DNA of 64,000 nt from positions 6,240,307-6,304,306 of the forward strand of contig OX422188.1 of NCBI GenBank assembly GCA_949130485.1, in the 5' to 3' direction. The notes under the pieces are model-generated. The model saw only the letters and a program-made list of their open reading frames with translations. It searched no databases and was not told the origin of the DNA. Shown here piece by piece: positions 36,960-50,461 of the stretch (positions are counted from its first letter, which is position 1; each line of letters opens with the position of its first letter). The position numbers and the translations under genes are program-made. This DNA comes from Agelas oroides. Taxonomy: Eukaryota; Porifera; Demospongiae; Agelasida; Agelasidae.

Positions 36960-38498
36960 TGACTTAATCACACAGGGATGGACTGACCAGGATACCTACA
37001 CACATTCAAGCGTAAGCGCTCTCAAGACTACTATAGTTTCTTTTGAGTGGGTATGGCTTTAGTGTGTTACCTTCTGTTTGTAGACAGTGATATACACTGA
37101 AACTAGTTGATTTCTTGAGTCATTGTCAACAACTTGCGGACAATAACTATGCTAGCTTACAGTGCTCAACAAACAACATTCTGGCCATTCTGCCTGTGAG
37201 GTGCTGTATCCTGCATGCTGGGAATCCACTGCACTGTCTACATTGCAGTTTATGGCTGTTGTAGCAAATTGTTTTCGTGCCATTGTAGCAATGCATACAC
37301 TTGCCATGATCACAAGTTCTGAGACGCATGCAACTCTACCTTGTGTGTACCCTTGACATCACACACATGATAAAATGTACCAGGCTGTCTCCCTCCTTAG
37401 CAGAGAGAGCCTGCAAACAAGGCTACTTTGCAGGTGTTTGTGTGGAAATTTTAAATATGTATCAGCAGATGGTCCTGTGCTGCTCCCTTTTAATGTTTTC
37501 AAGGAGTCTGTTGACTAGGATTGGGGATGATGAAAAACTTCTCCCTTTCCCAGGCCGTACCCGACAACTGGCACAAGGAGCAGACAGGTTAACATTTGGA
37601 ATTCGTTGTAGTAGATTGAACGCAGAGGTAAGCCGTCCTCAAAATTTTGATTACTTTCATTACAATTTAGTAACTTCTTCAACTCCTTAATTGTTCTAAT
37701 TGTTGTCACCTTTACACCAACCTTGAGGTAGCCTCATTCCCAGGCCTTCCTCACCTCCAGTGTTTGATAGCTTGCAGGGAAGGCTTGGGAACGAGGCTAT
37801 ATTGGGGTGTATTCACTGGAATGAAACCCTCGTTATACTCTTCACCACAGGCACGACAGATACAGACTGTTCCAGCTACATCTGGAGCCAGTCGGAGAAA
37901 GATACCTTCGCTTGGCCTCCAGTTAACTGAATGTGCATAACAGTTGTCATTTTTATTGCACAATGTGTACATTCACACCTGGATGGACCTGGCTGGCCCT
38001 GAGTGCTCTAGCCTTTCAGATTGGAGTGAGATCGGCCATGCTGAAGATTAATCAATTCAAGCACTTCGACTTGATAAATATTTTTACGAGTACAGTTGTG
38101 CACTTCAAATGCTCTAGATTTAATGATGGCATTGGTGAGGATCTGTTTATGTATTGTAAATTCTGAATTACATAATAGTAACTGTATTTGATGTAGTAAA
38201 TTTGTCATTTTCTATGAGCTGTGGTAGCTAAACTAATGCATAGACACACTTCTTTAGTTCATGCAAAGAAGTTGTACCAATCCCCTTTCAAATGATCTCA
38301 CTTCTAATGGAATTCTGTTTGTGAGCTGGATTTGTGCAGTAGAAATGTGTACCACATCAGTTGGTGAACATTTTGACAGTAGGAAGCTTTACTACTCCTT
38401 GGTTTCCCTTTCAAAACTGTGAAAACCGCGTGGCAAAGTGGAAACTGGGGATGAGACTGGGTATTTCCCTAGGAGTCTAAATTTTGCAGTACAACGTT
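36960..38498. other. Stretch without a recognised gene
   Basis: Contains one small MITE (37729-37799). The 120-codon frame at 37328-37690 has no recognised family. Confidence 0.4.
37729..37799. mobile_element. Small TAGCCTCG foldback MITE
   Basis: tagcctcattcccaggcctt is mirrored by aaggcttgggaacgaggcta around a 25-base loop that still contains gatagcttgcag. No target duplication is visible. Confidence 0.75.
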
Positions 38499-38507
38499 CT
38501 ATAATTA

Positions 38508-38902
38508 TAGCCTCGTTCCCAGGCCGTTCCCGGCTCCAGTTTTGATCGCTTGCAGTATAAAAACGGAGGGGAAGGCCTAGGAGAAAGAGTCACGTGCGTG
38601 ACGTCGGGTAGACGTGAGGGGGGCGGTGCCCGACGAAGAATCTCGAGGTCCTTCATGTAATATCTTGTCCAAGAACTTGAGACTGTAACATTCGAAATAC
38701 GGCGTCAATACAGCTCGTTGTTTGGTAGACTCGAGGCTGACCAACGCAAAGTTTGTGAGTTACAACGATCGGGCACCGCCCCCCTCACGTCTACCTGACG
38801 TCACGCACGTGACTCTTTCTCCCAGGCCTTCCCCTCCGCGATCCGTTTTTATACTGCAAGCGATCAAAAACTGGAGGCGGGAACGGCCTGGGAACGAGGC
38901 TA
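38508..38902. mobile_element. Full-length 395-bp MITE, TAGCCTCG family, perfect 9-bp target duplication
   Basis: CTATAATTA is present on both sides (38499-38507 and 38903-38911). The arms and centre match the copy at 23800-24199 closely. It lies 154 bases upstream of gene B's start codon, so it may overlap its promoter. Confidence 0.95.
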
Positions 38903-39056
38903 CTATAATTATCAGTTCAGGGAAACCACCACGGCACACCCCTTAGAAGATCAAAGTGACAAGTATTGCTTGCGAGCCTTTGCCTGCGCGAAGAGATACG
39001 GCGGTTTAATTGTGTTTTTCTTCGAGTCATCAACCGGCAAAGTGACAAGGCACAAG

Positions 39057-39105
39057 ATGCGCAACGTTTTACTTCTGTGGATAGCGTTCGTTGGTTCGGC
39101 AACTG
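39057..39105 (+). CDS. Gene B, signal-peptide exon
   Basis: ATG after cacaag opens MRNVLLLWIAFVGSAT, a short positive start and hydrophobic core typical of a secretory signal. It ends ACTG then gtgagt in phase 1. Joined to 56427 it reads [12 protein letters not shown], with a plausible cleavage site after ATA. Confidence 0.65.
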
Positions 39106-40856
39106 GTGAGTTAGTATTAAATTTTATATCATGTAGATCTACCTACTAACTTTGAGCCATACTGAAAAAAATTGAATGCGTATTGAGAGCGCGCGCAGTT
39201 GTCGCAAGCGATCCAAGTAACGTTTTTGCGGACTTTCAAGTGCACAGAAAAAAAAAAGTGTGCTAATCTGACACAAAAAGTGTGTCAAAAGTGATGTCTC
39301 CAGTTTTGACACACCTACACGCATGTCAAATTGTTAGGTGTGTCAAAACTACACATGTGCTAACTGGACAGTGTGCCAAATTAATAGTGTGCTATTCAGC
39401 AAGTGTGCTAAATAACAAGTGTGTTATTCTACCAATGTGTCAAAATTGGTGTGCAAAATTAGCAGTGTGTCAACTGACATGCAGCTGACCCCTCACTTAG
39501 TGGGTGGAGCTTTTACATGGAATTTCCAATGAAACACTCTTGACTGTAAGCAAAATATAATTGTGACATACACTGAATTGAAAACATGAATATACTAAAA
39601 CAAGCAAACAATAGTTATACTATAACGTACGTTACAGCATTTTATACAAATACGTATGTGATTGAAGTACTACATTGTATAAAAATGTGTCAATATACTC
39701 TATATATACAAAAATGGCATTCAACTATGCATATAATATACATTTTATGTACCTATCAATCAGTTAGTTGAGTTCAATTGTTAACATCCATCTGTGAAAG
39801 AATAGCACATGCAATAATTATTCATATACTAGTCAGGTCATGCGACAGAGGAACTGCAATCATCCATTATACAAGTCATGTGGGGCATCTTGGAGGACAA
39901 AACAGTAGTGATTGTCATACTAGCGCATTGAACTTCCCGCCCTAGCAATGCTCCTACCAGTAGCATTCATTTCTCACAGAGGTGTGTTAAATGTCTTCAC
40001 TAACCCTTTGCATAGTCTAAAGTTGAAGTTAAATGCCCGAAACAGGTCTGTAGAAATGTAATTTTTGTATAATTGCTTTCCTTCAATTGCCTTCCAACAT
40101 GGCAGCATGTGTACTGAAAATATTTCGAAAGTGTGGCAGCTATCATTTCAAATGCAATTCCTCTACCGGGGTATGTGAAGAAATCACACAGTCAGCATCT
40201 CAGAAAGGCTCGTCTTGTTTGTTGTTATTCATGCATACATGGAAATCCCTGAACGTAATCACCAGGGATAAGGCTAGATGTATTAAACATTGTAACCACT
40301 CACTTGGCTATGAGCCTCTTCAAGCAGCTGGGGCCTCTGTAGTCAGTTGGTGTAGTGAGGAGAAGTAAACAAGCCTGGAAGGTATAGTGGAAGATGGTCA
40401 TGATACAAACTAGGTTTGCAAATTTAAGAGTACAAAAACGCAAGCACTGGACAATTCCCAACCAGAAGAGTCATCCACTCAGCAGGTACATTTCAGAAAA
40501 TACAAGGCCTTGTGTACAACTTATGTTCTCCGCACCTATTAAGAAATGTACTATGGCTCCCCCCACCCCCAATCCAGTGCAGAACAAATTAAGGAGGAAG
40601 ACCTAAATGCAAATTCAGACAACTGCAGTTGTAATAAGTATATAGTACAAGCTTACTTACCAGCAGTTTAAACCACTTGCAGGGCAGCGTGGAGATTGAA
40701 CCTTGTGGCCTGGGTACTTCTGAACAATGAGGCATTAATAGCCTGGAGACAAAGGTCCTGTGTATGGATATACAAGTGATGTGAATTAATCATCTGGGGC
40801 TTTTAAATAAAAGCTTTTGTTCTCCCTATCTCGTACCTTTCCTCTCTGTGCATATA

Positions 40857-41044
40857 CAGCCTCCAGAACCTCCCTTCAGAACATGTCTTTGGGAAAGCCG
40901 CAGACTCACTCTGTGTACCTATCACCACCACGATCTCTCAGACAAGATCAGTATAGAGGAAGACTAACTGGTCTAGCTAGTCTGGTAGTTGGTGGAAGGA
41001 TGAGAAGGGAACAAGCAGGGAGGTATAAGGTAGAAAGAAAGAAA
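40857..41044 (+). CDS. Possible exon relic inside the large element
   Basis: A good acceptor (pyrimidine run, then catatacag) precedes a frame reading ASRTSLQNMSLGKPQTHSVY, then LSPPRSLRQDQYRGRLTGLA, ending VERKK and a stop. A nearby frame near 40415-40545 reads KSTKTQALDNSQPEESSTQQ. Both look protein-like but I recognise no family. They may be remains of the element's own gene. Confidence 0.2.
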
Positions 41045-41634
41045 TGACACATTCAACAATATTTCTTTAGCGACTTTACTACTGCAGTACAACTCTATAG
41101 CTAGCTATATGTTTCCTTACGCGGAAATAGCTACTTTAGCTATTTTATATGTAGTAAAAAAAAGTACATTTATAAATTCATTGACTTTCAGCCACTTCTT
41201 ACCACGGTGGTGTGAAGTCTCAGCGATGTAACCGCTCCGCACTCCTTGTCACCGAAAGACATTCGCTCCCGTGGGACATCGAACATGTAAGCCTCCTCCT
41301 CCACTAAGCTCAGGTACCATTTTGTTGCTGGCGGAATTTTCACGAACTGATCATATCAAAGAAGACGAACTTGAAGTGTACGATCGAAGTGAGAAAATAC
41401 GAAATGGCGCGTGCCATGTTGCGCACGCGTACAAGGACTGAGCCACGCCCCTGTCATTATTAGCCCCACCCTGTTTGCGAGGCTGGCTCCTGTACTTCTA
41501 AGTATAAGTTTCTGTAACAAAACAGACTCTACATACACGCTACTACCTGTCATGCTGGTTGTTCTCTCCAGACTAAAGCTACAGGAGTTGGAAAAGTTAT
41601 TGCATGATCATGTATGTTCATATATGTAATATGA

Positions 41635-44600
41635 GTCAGGCCTGGAACAGCTAACACTTGACTAAACTATACAAAATGGGTATCAAACAGTTCCATTTGA
41701 TGTGTACATTCATAATCTGATGTTTGTTTTCATTTTGGTATGAGTGGTTCAAAAAGAGTGTAGGTGCGGTTGTGGTTTTACCACTTGTACATATCGGTTA
41801 CTTGTAACTAACAATTTCAGGTCCGAAACAGCTAATACTTGACCAAACTATACCAAATGGGTATCAAACAGTTCCATTTGGTGTGTACATTCATAATCTG
41901 ATGTTTGTTTTCATTTTGGAGTAAGTGTTCTGAAAATTGTCTGGGTACGGTTGTGCTTTTACCACTTGTACATATCGGTTACTTGTAACTAACAGTATCA
42001 TCCATGAAACAGACAATACTTGACCAAACCAAACAAAATGGGTATCAAACAGTTCCATTTGGTGTGTACATTCATAATCTGATGTTTGTTTTCATTTTGG
42101 AGTAAGTGTTCTGAAAATTGTGTGGGTACGATTGTGGCTTTACCAACGTATCGGTTAGTTGTAACTAACAATTTCAGGCCCGAAACAGCTAGTACTTGAC
42201 CAAACTATACAAAATGGGTATCAAACAGTTCCATTTGATGTGGACATTCATAATCTGATGTTTGTTTTCATTTTGGTATGAGTGGTTCAAAAAGAGTGTG
42301 GGTGCGGTTGTGGTTTTACCACTTGTACATATCGGTTACTTGTAACTAACAATTTGAGGCCCGAAACAGCTAATACTTGACCAAACTATACAAAATGGGT
42401 ATCAAACAGTTCCATTTGGTGTGTACATTCATAATCTGATGTTTGTTTTCATTTTGGAGTAAGTGTTCTGAAAACTGTCTGGGTACGGTTGTGGTTTTAC
42501 CACTTGTACATATCGGTTACTTGTAACTAACAGTATCATCCATGAAACAGACAATACTTGACCAAACCAGACAAAATGGGTATCAAACAGTTCCATTTGG
42601 TGTGTACATTCATAATCTGATGTTTGTTTTCGTTTTGGAGTAAGTGTTCTGAAAATTGTGTGGGTACGATTGTGGTTTTACCAACGTCTCGGTTAGTTGT
42701 AACTAACAATTTCAGGCCCGAAACAGCTAGTACTTGACTAAGCTATGCCAAATGGGTATCAAACAGTTCCATTTGATGTGTACATTCATAATCTGATGTT
42801 TGTTTTCATTTTGGTATGAGTGGTTCAAAAAGAGTGTAGGTACGGTTGTTGTTTAACCACTTGTACATATCGGTTACTTGTAACTAACAATTTCAGGTCC
42901 GAAACAGCTAATACTTGACCAAACTATGCAAAATGGGTATCAAACAGTTCCATTTGATGTGTACATTCATAATCTGATGTTTGTTTTCATTTTGGTATGA
43001 GTGGTTCAAAAATAGTCTAGGTATGGTTGTGATTTTACCACTTAATTGTACATATCGGTTACTTGTAACTAACAACTTCAGGCCCGAAACAGCTAATACT
43101 TGACCAAACTATACAAAATGGGTATCAAACAGTTCCATTTGATGTGTACATTCATAATCTGATGTTTGTTTTCATTTTGGTATGAGTGGTTCAAAAAGAG
43201 TGTAGGTACGGTTGTGATTTTACCACTTGTACGTATTGGTCACTTGTAACTAACAATTTCAGGTCCGAAACAGCTAATACTTGATCAAACTATACAAAAT
43301 GGGTATCAAACAGTTTCATTTAGTGTGTACATTCATAATCTGATGTTTGTTTTCATTTTGGAGTAAGTGTTCTGAAAATTGTCTTGGTACGATTGTGGTT
43401 TTACCAACATATCGGTTAGTTGTAACTAACAATTTCAGGCCCGAAACAGCTAATACTTGACCAAACTATACAAAATGGGTATCAAACAGTTCCATTTGAT
43501 GTGTACATTCATAATCTGATGTTTGTTTTCATTTTGGTATGAGTGGTTCAAAAAGAGTGGAGGTGCGGTTGTGGTTTTACCACTTGTACATATCGGTTAG
43601 TTGTAACTAACAATTTCAGGCCCGAAACAGCTAATACTTGACCAAACTATACAAAATGGGTATCAAACAGTTCCATTTGATGTGTACATTCATAATCTGA
43701 TGTTTGTTTTCATTTTGGTATGAGTGGTTCAAAAAGAGTGGAGGTGCGGTTGTGGTTTTACCACTTGTACATATCGGTTAGTTGTAACTAACATTATCAT
43801 CCCTGAAGCAGATAATACTTGACCAAACTATACAAAATGGGTATCAAACAGTTCCATTTGGTGTGTACATTCATAATCTGATGTTTGTTTTCATTTTGGT
43901 ATGAGTGGTTCAAAAAGAGTGTAGGTGCGGTTGTGGTTTTACAACTTGTACATATCGGTTACTTGTAACTAATAATTTCAGGTCTGAAACAGCTAATACT
44001 TGACCAAACTATACAAAATGGGTATCAAACAGTTCCATTTGATGTGTACATTCATAATCTGATGTTTGTTTTCATTTTGGTATGAGTGGTTCAAAAAGAG
44101 TGTAAGTGCGGTTGTGGTTTAACCACTTGTACATATCGGTTACTTGTAACTAACAATTTCAGGTCCGAAACAGCTAATACTTGACCAAACTATACAAAAT
44201 GGGTATCAAACAGTTTCATTTGATGTGTACATTCATAATCTGATGTTTGTTTTCATTTTGGTATGAGTGGTTCAAAAAGAGTGTGTGTGCGGTTGTGGTT
44301 TTACCACTTGTACATATCGGTTACTTGTAACTAACAATTTCAGGTCCGAAACAGCTAATACTTGATCAAACTATACCAAATGGGTATCAAACAGTTCCAT
44401 TTGGTGTGTACATTCATAATCTGATGTTTGTTTTCATTTTGGAGTAAGTGTTCTGAAAATTGTCTGGGTACGGTTGTGCTTTTACCACTTGTACATATCG
44501 GTTACTTGTAACTAACAGTATCATCCATGAAACAGACAATACTTGACCAAACCAAACAAAATGGGTATCAAACAGTTCCATTTGGTGTGTACATTCATAA

Positions 44601-45489
44601 TCTGATGTTTGTTTTCATTTTGGAGTAAGTGTTCTGAAAATTGTGTGGGTACGATTGTGGCTTTACCAACGTATCGGTTAGTTGTAACTAACAATTTCAG
44701 GCCCGAAACAGCTAGTACTTGACCAAACTATACCAAATGGGTATCAAACAGTTCCATTTGATGTGTACATTCATAATCTGATGTTTGTTTTCATTTTGGT
44801 ATGAGTGGTTCAAAAAGAGTGTAGGTGCGGTTGTGGTTTTACAACTTGTACATATCGGTTACTTGTAACTAACAATTTCAGGTCTGAAACAGCTAATACT
44901 TGACCAAACCATACAAAATGGGTATCAAACAGTTTCATTTGGTGTGTACATTCATAATCTGATGTTTGTTTTCATTTTGGAGTAAGTGTTCTGAAAATTG
45001 TCTGGGTGCGGTTGTGGTTTTACCACTTGTACATATCGGTTACTTGTAACTAACAATATCATCCATGAAACAGAGAATACTTGACCAAACCAGACAAAAT
45101 GGGTATCAAACAGTTCCATTTGGTGTGTACATTCATAATCTGATGTTTGTTTTCGTTTTGGAGTAAGTGTTCTGAAAATTGTGTGAGTACGATTGTGGTT
45201 TTACCAACGTATCGGTTAGTTGTAACTAACAATTTCAGGCCCGAAACAGCTAGTACTTGACCAAACTATACAAAATGGGTATCAAACAGTTCCATTTGAT
45301 GTGGACATTCATAATCTGATGTTTGTTTTCATTTTGGTATGAGTGGTTCAAAAAGAGTGTGGGTGCGGTTGTGGTTTTACCACTTGTACATATCGGTTAC
45401 TTGTAACTAACAATTTGAGGCCCGAAACAACTAATACTTGACCAAACTATACAAAATGGGTATCAAACAGTTCCATTTGATGTGTACAA
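41635..45489. repeat. 180-bp satellite, about 21 units, with higher-order pattern
   Basis: Each unit of 177-182 bp contains gaaacagctaatacttgacc, atgggtatcaaacagttcca, ttcataatctgatgtttgtt, and a cggttacttgtaactaacaa end. Three unit types can be told apart. A has ttggtatgagtggttcaaaa. B has ttggagtaagtgttctgaaa with acttgtacatatcgg. C is like B but has the shorter ccaacgtatcggttagttg. The order is roughly ABC ABC AAA C AAAAA BC A BC A. Confidence 0.95.
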
Positions 45490-45932
45490 TCACAATCAAT
45501 CACATATTATACCAATATTTCCATTGCATGACAAGCATCCGAGTCTGATCATATACACAAACTATCACAAGTGTGTCCCATGCAGTTGTTGTGTTAGTGT
45601 GCTGATCATGATGAGAAACTAGCACACGTGGTGTGTCATACAGTTTTGGTGATGAGGAACTAGCACATGTAGTGTGTCATACAGTTTTGGTGATGAGGAA
45701 CTAGCACATGTGGTGTGTCAAACCGAGGGTGCTAATAGGGAAATTAGTGCTTGCATGTGCTAATATGTTATGTAGCACAGCAGAACATGCCATTTTAGCA
45801 CACTCCAGTGCTGGATTTGACCGTTTAGTGTGTTAAAGATATACAGTAGCACACTCTGTGCTTATTTGGCACACCAGTTTTACCCAAATAGCACACCAGT
45901 TTTTTTCTGTGTGGGTGCTTAAAACTTGAAAG

Positions 45933-46699
45933 TCTTTAGTTTCTGGTCCTCCGCCACGGCTCTAGCTTTCACGACCGTGAATTTTTGAGGACTAAGTATG
46001 CAGTTATGTCCCTAGATCTAGACAGGGCGTGAGTGCGCGCCTGTGATATGCACGTGGAGAAAATAGCGATTATGTAGTTCTGCAAACTGGCGGAACTGAG
46101 TTCCGTGTATCCCAAACACAAGCTTCCATCACTCTCCGCGGCTACTACCACATTGTCATGATTACCTGGCAAAACAACTGCGGCTTTCAAATGATTAATA
46201 CTGAGCAGTATGATTTTGTGAAGGTTACAAATTCCTATAATTCTTTCGTCGCCAACCCATGTAGGAAAGAAAGGTAGCTAGGACCAGAAACTTACACAAA
46301 GTTTGAAGTGGCCTTTCATAAATAAAATTAAAATGTCATGAACATCTGTCAGGTACAAATTTCATGGTACTTGCTGTCTGAGTAGAGGTGCTTGGGGGAT
46401 ACGATAAAATACCTACCTGTATATATTCCCTGTAACAAACCTGTATACATGTATACTGGCTCCCTGGTGTTCTATTCTGACAGACTAATGAAAGTAATTA
46501 TATTGGCTGATGGGCAAATTATGATGACTACAGCTTATGTGATGCTATTCTCAGACTGCAATGCAAAGTGAAATCCACTACAATCAGGGTCATGAGAAGC
46601 CCATTTCAGTTTTTAATATACAAGTACATCTTGCCCACCAAAGGATAATGGGTGCACAAACTAGCTCCGCTGTTTGGTAGGAGGGTTCACTGTTAAAGG
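45933..46699. other. Intron stretch of gene B
   Basis: No exon on the + strand. A minus-strand frame at 45969-46190 (MKAAVVLPGNHDNVVVAAES) is unrecognised. Confidence 0.4.
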
Positions 46700-46700
46700 T

Positions 46701-46817
46701 AGCCTCGTTCCCAGGCCTTCCCGGCTCCAGTTTTTGATCGCTTGCAGTATGCAAAAATTAATGGTTTTGCATACTGCAAGCGATACTGGAGCTGGGGAAG
46801 GCCTGGGAACAAGGCTA
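46701..46817. mobile_element. 117-bp TAGCCTCG foldback MITE with target duplication
   Basis: (t)agcctcgttcccaggccttc runs to gcagtatgcaaaa and is then mirrored to caaggcta. GTTAAAGGT flanks both ends (46692-46700 and 46818-46826), the left copy sharing its last T with the element. Confidence 0.9.
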
Positions 46818-46826
46818 GTTAAAGGT

Positions 46827-48130
46827 ATCTGGCTGCGATGTCATTGTAATTACTCACTGCATGATTGTGGTATTTGGATGTAGTCATGTGAGTGCTCAGA
46901 GTATGTAAGCACATTTTTGTGGCCAGCAAAACTAGTTTCAAGTTCTACAGGAAAGAAAAACATTGGAAATGAAAAGAGATGTAAGAATGGAGCGCCAAAA
47001 AGTACACAAACAAGGAAGGTTATAAAAGTGAAGGTATAAATATAGAAAGCCTCATCCATCCCTACCTCTTTTCACAATAGAGTGAAGATTTGGGGATGGG
47101 GCTTTGTATATTTACCTTCACTTTTATAATTATGCTTCCTTGTTTGTGTACTTTTTGGCACGCCATTCCTACATCCCTTTTCATTTTTCTTTCTTGTTTC
47201 TGTACTTTTTTGGTGATGTTCTCAGTTACGTTGTGAAGTAAGCACTATTCTAATCAAGTGCAACCACAACCCTATACCTTGAAACAGCACTGACAGTTTA
47301 GCGGGTAAGTCGAAGCATGCAACCACATACAGGTAATCTGGACCCCCAGATCTCTTGTTGCTTACAACTTAGGCTTTAATCCACCTTACTTTTATGCCCC
47401 AGACCTTCATTCTAGCTTTTGGCTCAAGGCCTGTATATGAAGCTTTATAGTGACTAGTCTGGACCATGACATGACGGGGCCTGTAAGCTGTCAAGGCCTG
47501 TATATGAGTGAAACAAAAACCGCTAAGTGCATGGGACCGTGCATGATATAGTAGTTAACAGAGTCTCACCTATGTGCTGTCAATAGCCTTGCGTAGCATC
47601 CTGTAGCCTGGGAGGCAGAGACTGCGTACTTGCGCTCGCACGTGCGCTAGTCTCGTTCCCAGACCAAATGCAGTAATTTCCTACGCAACGGGTAGCAGCT
47701 GCTGTGTGCTGGAAGAGCTCAGCGTGAGTTCAGTTTAACTTATGAAGACGCTAAGTGTTCGTGGACCTGCGCACTGAGATAAGCAGCAGTTTTGTGCTAA
47801 AAACACGGTGAGTACTTGAACCATTCTGGAGTTATTGTTGTTGAACAAAGAAGAAAGAAAGACAAAATGGTACTTTCGCTACCACACACTTTTGCGTTGA
47901 GCTGTTTTCCACGAGGCTTTTGGGCGACTGTATGAGTCTTGCTGATCATAAAAGCACTCAAAGAGGAAGGCTGGGTGCTTAAATAAGCTTTTAGCATATT
48001 TGTAGTCGAGTTATATGGCTTTTCCTTAAGCATTGCATGTATTGCGCGTCCGCGCCAATCCTACATAGAAAGTCTACCGACTCCCTGATTCAATGATTGC
48101 TGCCTCCCTTGTCATTTGTCAATGAACTGC
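46827..48130. other. Intron stretch of gene B
   Basis: No exon supported. An imperfect inverted repeat spans about 46960-47165 (ggaaatgaaaagagatgtaa and gtacacaaacaaggaag, mirrored), probably another worn foldback element. Confidence 0.45.
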
Positions 48131-48360
48131 TTCAGAGGAGGTTAGAAGCTAGTGATTAGTGACATGTGCAAGGTAGCAATTAGTGCTATGTGAAAGATGT
48201 AATCATATTGACTGCCATAGAGGCCCATAGTGAAAGGTCAACACAAACAGCTTTTGTTTGTTTGGGACAAAACTCACTCAGTGGATACTGCCAGGTGAGC
48301 TCTAGATCGATTACTATTGAGGCACAGAATTTTCCTTGGGGATTCCCAAATGCTGCACAT
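48131..48360. mobile_element. Left half of the palindromic MITE
   Basis: cagaggaggttagaagctag to ggggattcccaaatgct matches the left arm and centre of 28588-29037. The right arm is missing. Confidence 0.8.
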
Positions 48361-50460
48361 AATCTGAATTGCAATCTATAGGTTAAACCATGAATTGCAG
48401 TGTTTACACAAACCCAATTACCTTTAAAAACACAAGATTATATTGCTAACCCACATCCTAGATAGTGGAGTCGGCCTACTACTACTCCACTGCACCAGAG
48501 AGTTTACATCTACCTCTTTCCAAATGCAAATGTATGACAAGACTTCAGAAACACCTGAAGCACACCTACCTTGCTGCTAAATGGGAAGCTGGATAGAAAT
48601 TGACTGTTCCCATGCAGGCTCCTTCACAGCTTTTGTTGCATATAGTTACCCATGCTAAGGTGCTAGGGAACTTAAAAGGCTGCATGCTTGACTGATACGG
48701 ACTGTCACATGACTTTGTAGTACTGATACGGATTCTCAGGATGAGTTTGAGTACACTTGGGCCACTAAAGCATCCCCAAAACATCTCTGCAGTCAAGGCA
48801 GAGTCAGACACATGACAAAGGGCCTTTTGCTCGCATCTACTTGAAGCCAAGATGCTGATGGTGCTTGGCCATGATGCCGATGAGCAGGTCGCTTGCTACC
48901 TAGCCACTCTCTGAAGCTGGCGATCGTGAAACAATGATTTGAGCTGGCAGTAGAACACCCAGCCACACAGTTCCGCTGGCAGTGGTGGCAATGACTCGTC
49001 GAATACAAACTGGTCCTAGCACTGGATCAACCACCTGGCAAGTGAAATTATCATCGGCATCTGTCAGGGTAGTGGCTAGCTGCCGGGAAGCAGTAGCGTC
49101 TGTCTAACCGTGCGTGGTTCTACACACCAAGTAAGCACTGTGTCGCTGCACAAATAAACTCAAAAATTTGTGTGACGCTTTGGCTGTTGTGATAGTACTG
49201 AAACAGTATAGGGGCTCTATAGTGCTGGCGGTAGCTCTCCTAGTGAGGACTGGGGGGAATTGGCCCTTCCGAAATTGCATAAACAAAATTTTGAAATTTT
49301 GAATATTTGCAAATTAACTGCGCTGCTATATATATTCACTCAACCACTAATTGTCAAATAATACACCCCTGACTCAGCAGTATAACTCCCTGTTCGGGGA
49401 GTACATATAGTGCTGAGTCAGGGGTGTATATGCCATATATGACCCCATGTGGGATCACTATAGTACAATATATCACACTCAACACGTTCCTGATTATCAT
49501 GTTCTATAATTTTCATTCCGTACAAGTCATGCAGTCACCCATAAAATCCTGTCAAGCTTCACTGAGATTTCCCTGCAGTGTGTAATTGTCTTCTAGATAG
49601 CTCAGGTGCATTAGATTTGGGAATTTGGGAACATGCAAAGCTGTGAGAAGATGGCAAAGGACTTACTTGAAGAGAATGAAGATTGTGTCGATGAGGTGGT
49701 GCATTCCTCACAAATGCAAAGATCTACCCTGTACTTGTAGGCCAAGGGTGCATTGAGCTGCCGAAGGAATGTGCCCTTGGTGAGCTATTGCACGGAGAGC
49801 TAAATGTTTTTTACCTTACTTGTTTCGGCTAGATTCGATCACCCTGTGTATTCTGAGCTGCTTTTTGCTTGTACTTTCACACTCTATGACAATTGCATAG
49901 GGAGAGCTCTGGTTCAATTAACACTCTTACCAGCATTCGCAGTGTACAAGTGTCGATGCAACCACATGTGTACAATTCCCGTTCAGTGCGGACTGTCCAC
50001 GCCAGTTAAAGTGTGATGAATGTACATACACATACACACGTACAAACGCAAACTGACTACACTTCACTATTATCAGCCTCGTGCTAAGCACTTGACAACA
50101 AGAGAAGTGTGTGTGGGCTTCTCCAAAAAATGTAAAGAATTGTGATGGGGGTGATAGAGGGTAGTTATATTTGTGAAGTCTCTTCCTAGTTCAATTAACC
50201 TGTAATATGAGATCACTGAAACTGGAGTAAACAGTCATGGGTTGCCGAGCCTCATCCCCAGGCCCCTCAGGAGAGCCTAGTACTCACTATTTGCACTAGC
50301 CTCGTACCCAGGCCGCGTGGAAGGAGAAAGACGGCCTGTGAGTGTTTAAGGTCTAGACAATGCGTTGGGAGATGGAGCAAGAGGCTGAGGTGGTGTACCC
50401 GACAGCTGAAGTCACTGAGGCCTCCAGCCTGGCTGTTGCAAGGCTTGCTTCTACTCCTCC
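48361..50460. other. Intron stretch of gene B
   Basis: No exon supported. Sequence around 48985-49020 (actcgtcgaatacaaactgg, tcctagcactg) resembles 52065-52095 inside the element at 51838-52218, so an old repeat lies here. A small hairpin is at 49364-49430. Confidence 0.4.
49364..49430. repeat. Small hairpin, acacccctgactcagca arms
   Basis: acacccctgactcagca is mirrored by tgctgagtcaggggtgt, with an inner ccctgttcgggg. Confidence 0.75.
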
Positions 50461-50461
50461 A

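Larger units (their letters stand above)
39231..45932. mobile_element. 6.7-kb CACTA-like element with subterminal repeat arrays
   Basis: The ends are inverted: gactttcaagt then cacagaaaaaaaaaagtgtg on the left; on the right ccagtttttttctgtg then acttgaaagtc. Next to each end lie dense copies of a short motif, GTGTGCTAA or GTGTGTCAAA (39258-39480) and its complement or like (45570-45905). Short CAC-starting ends plus subterminal arrays are typical of CACTA/EnSpm elements. No transposase was recognised. The frames at 40087-40606 and 40817-41047 may be relics. Most of the interior is a 180-bp satellite. No clear target duplication was found. Confidence 0.6.
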
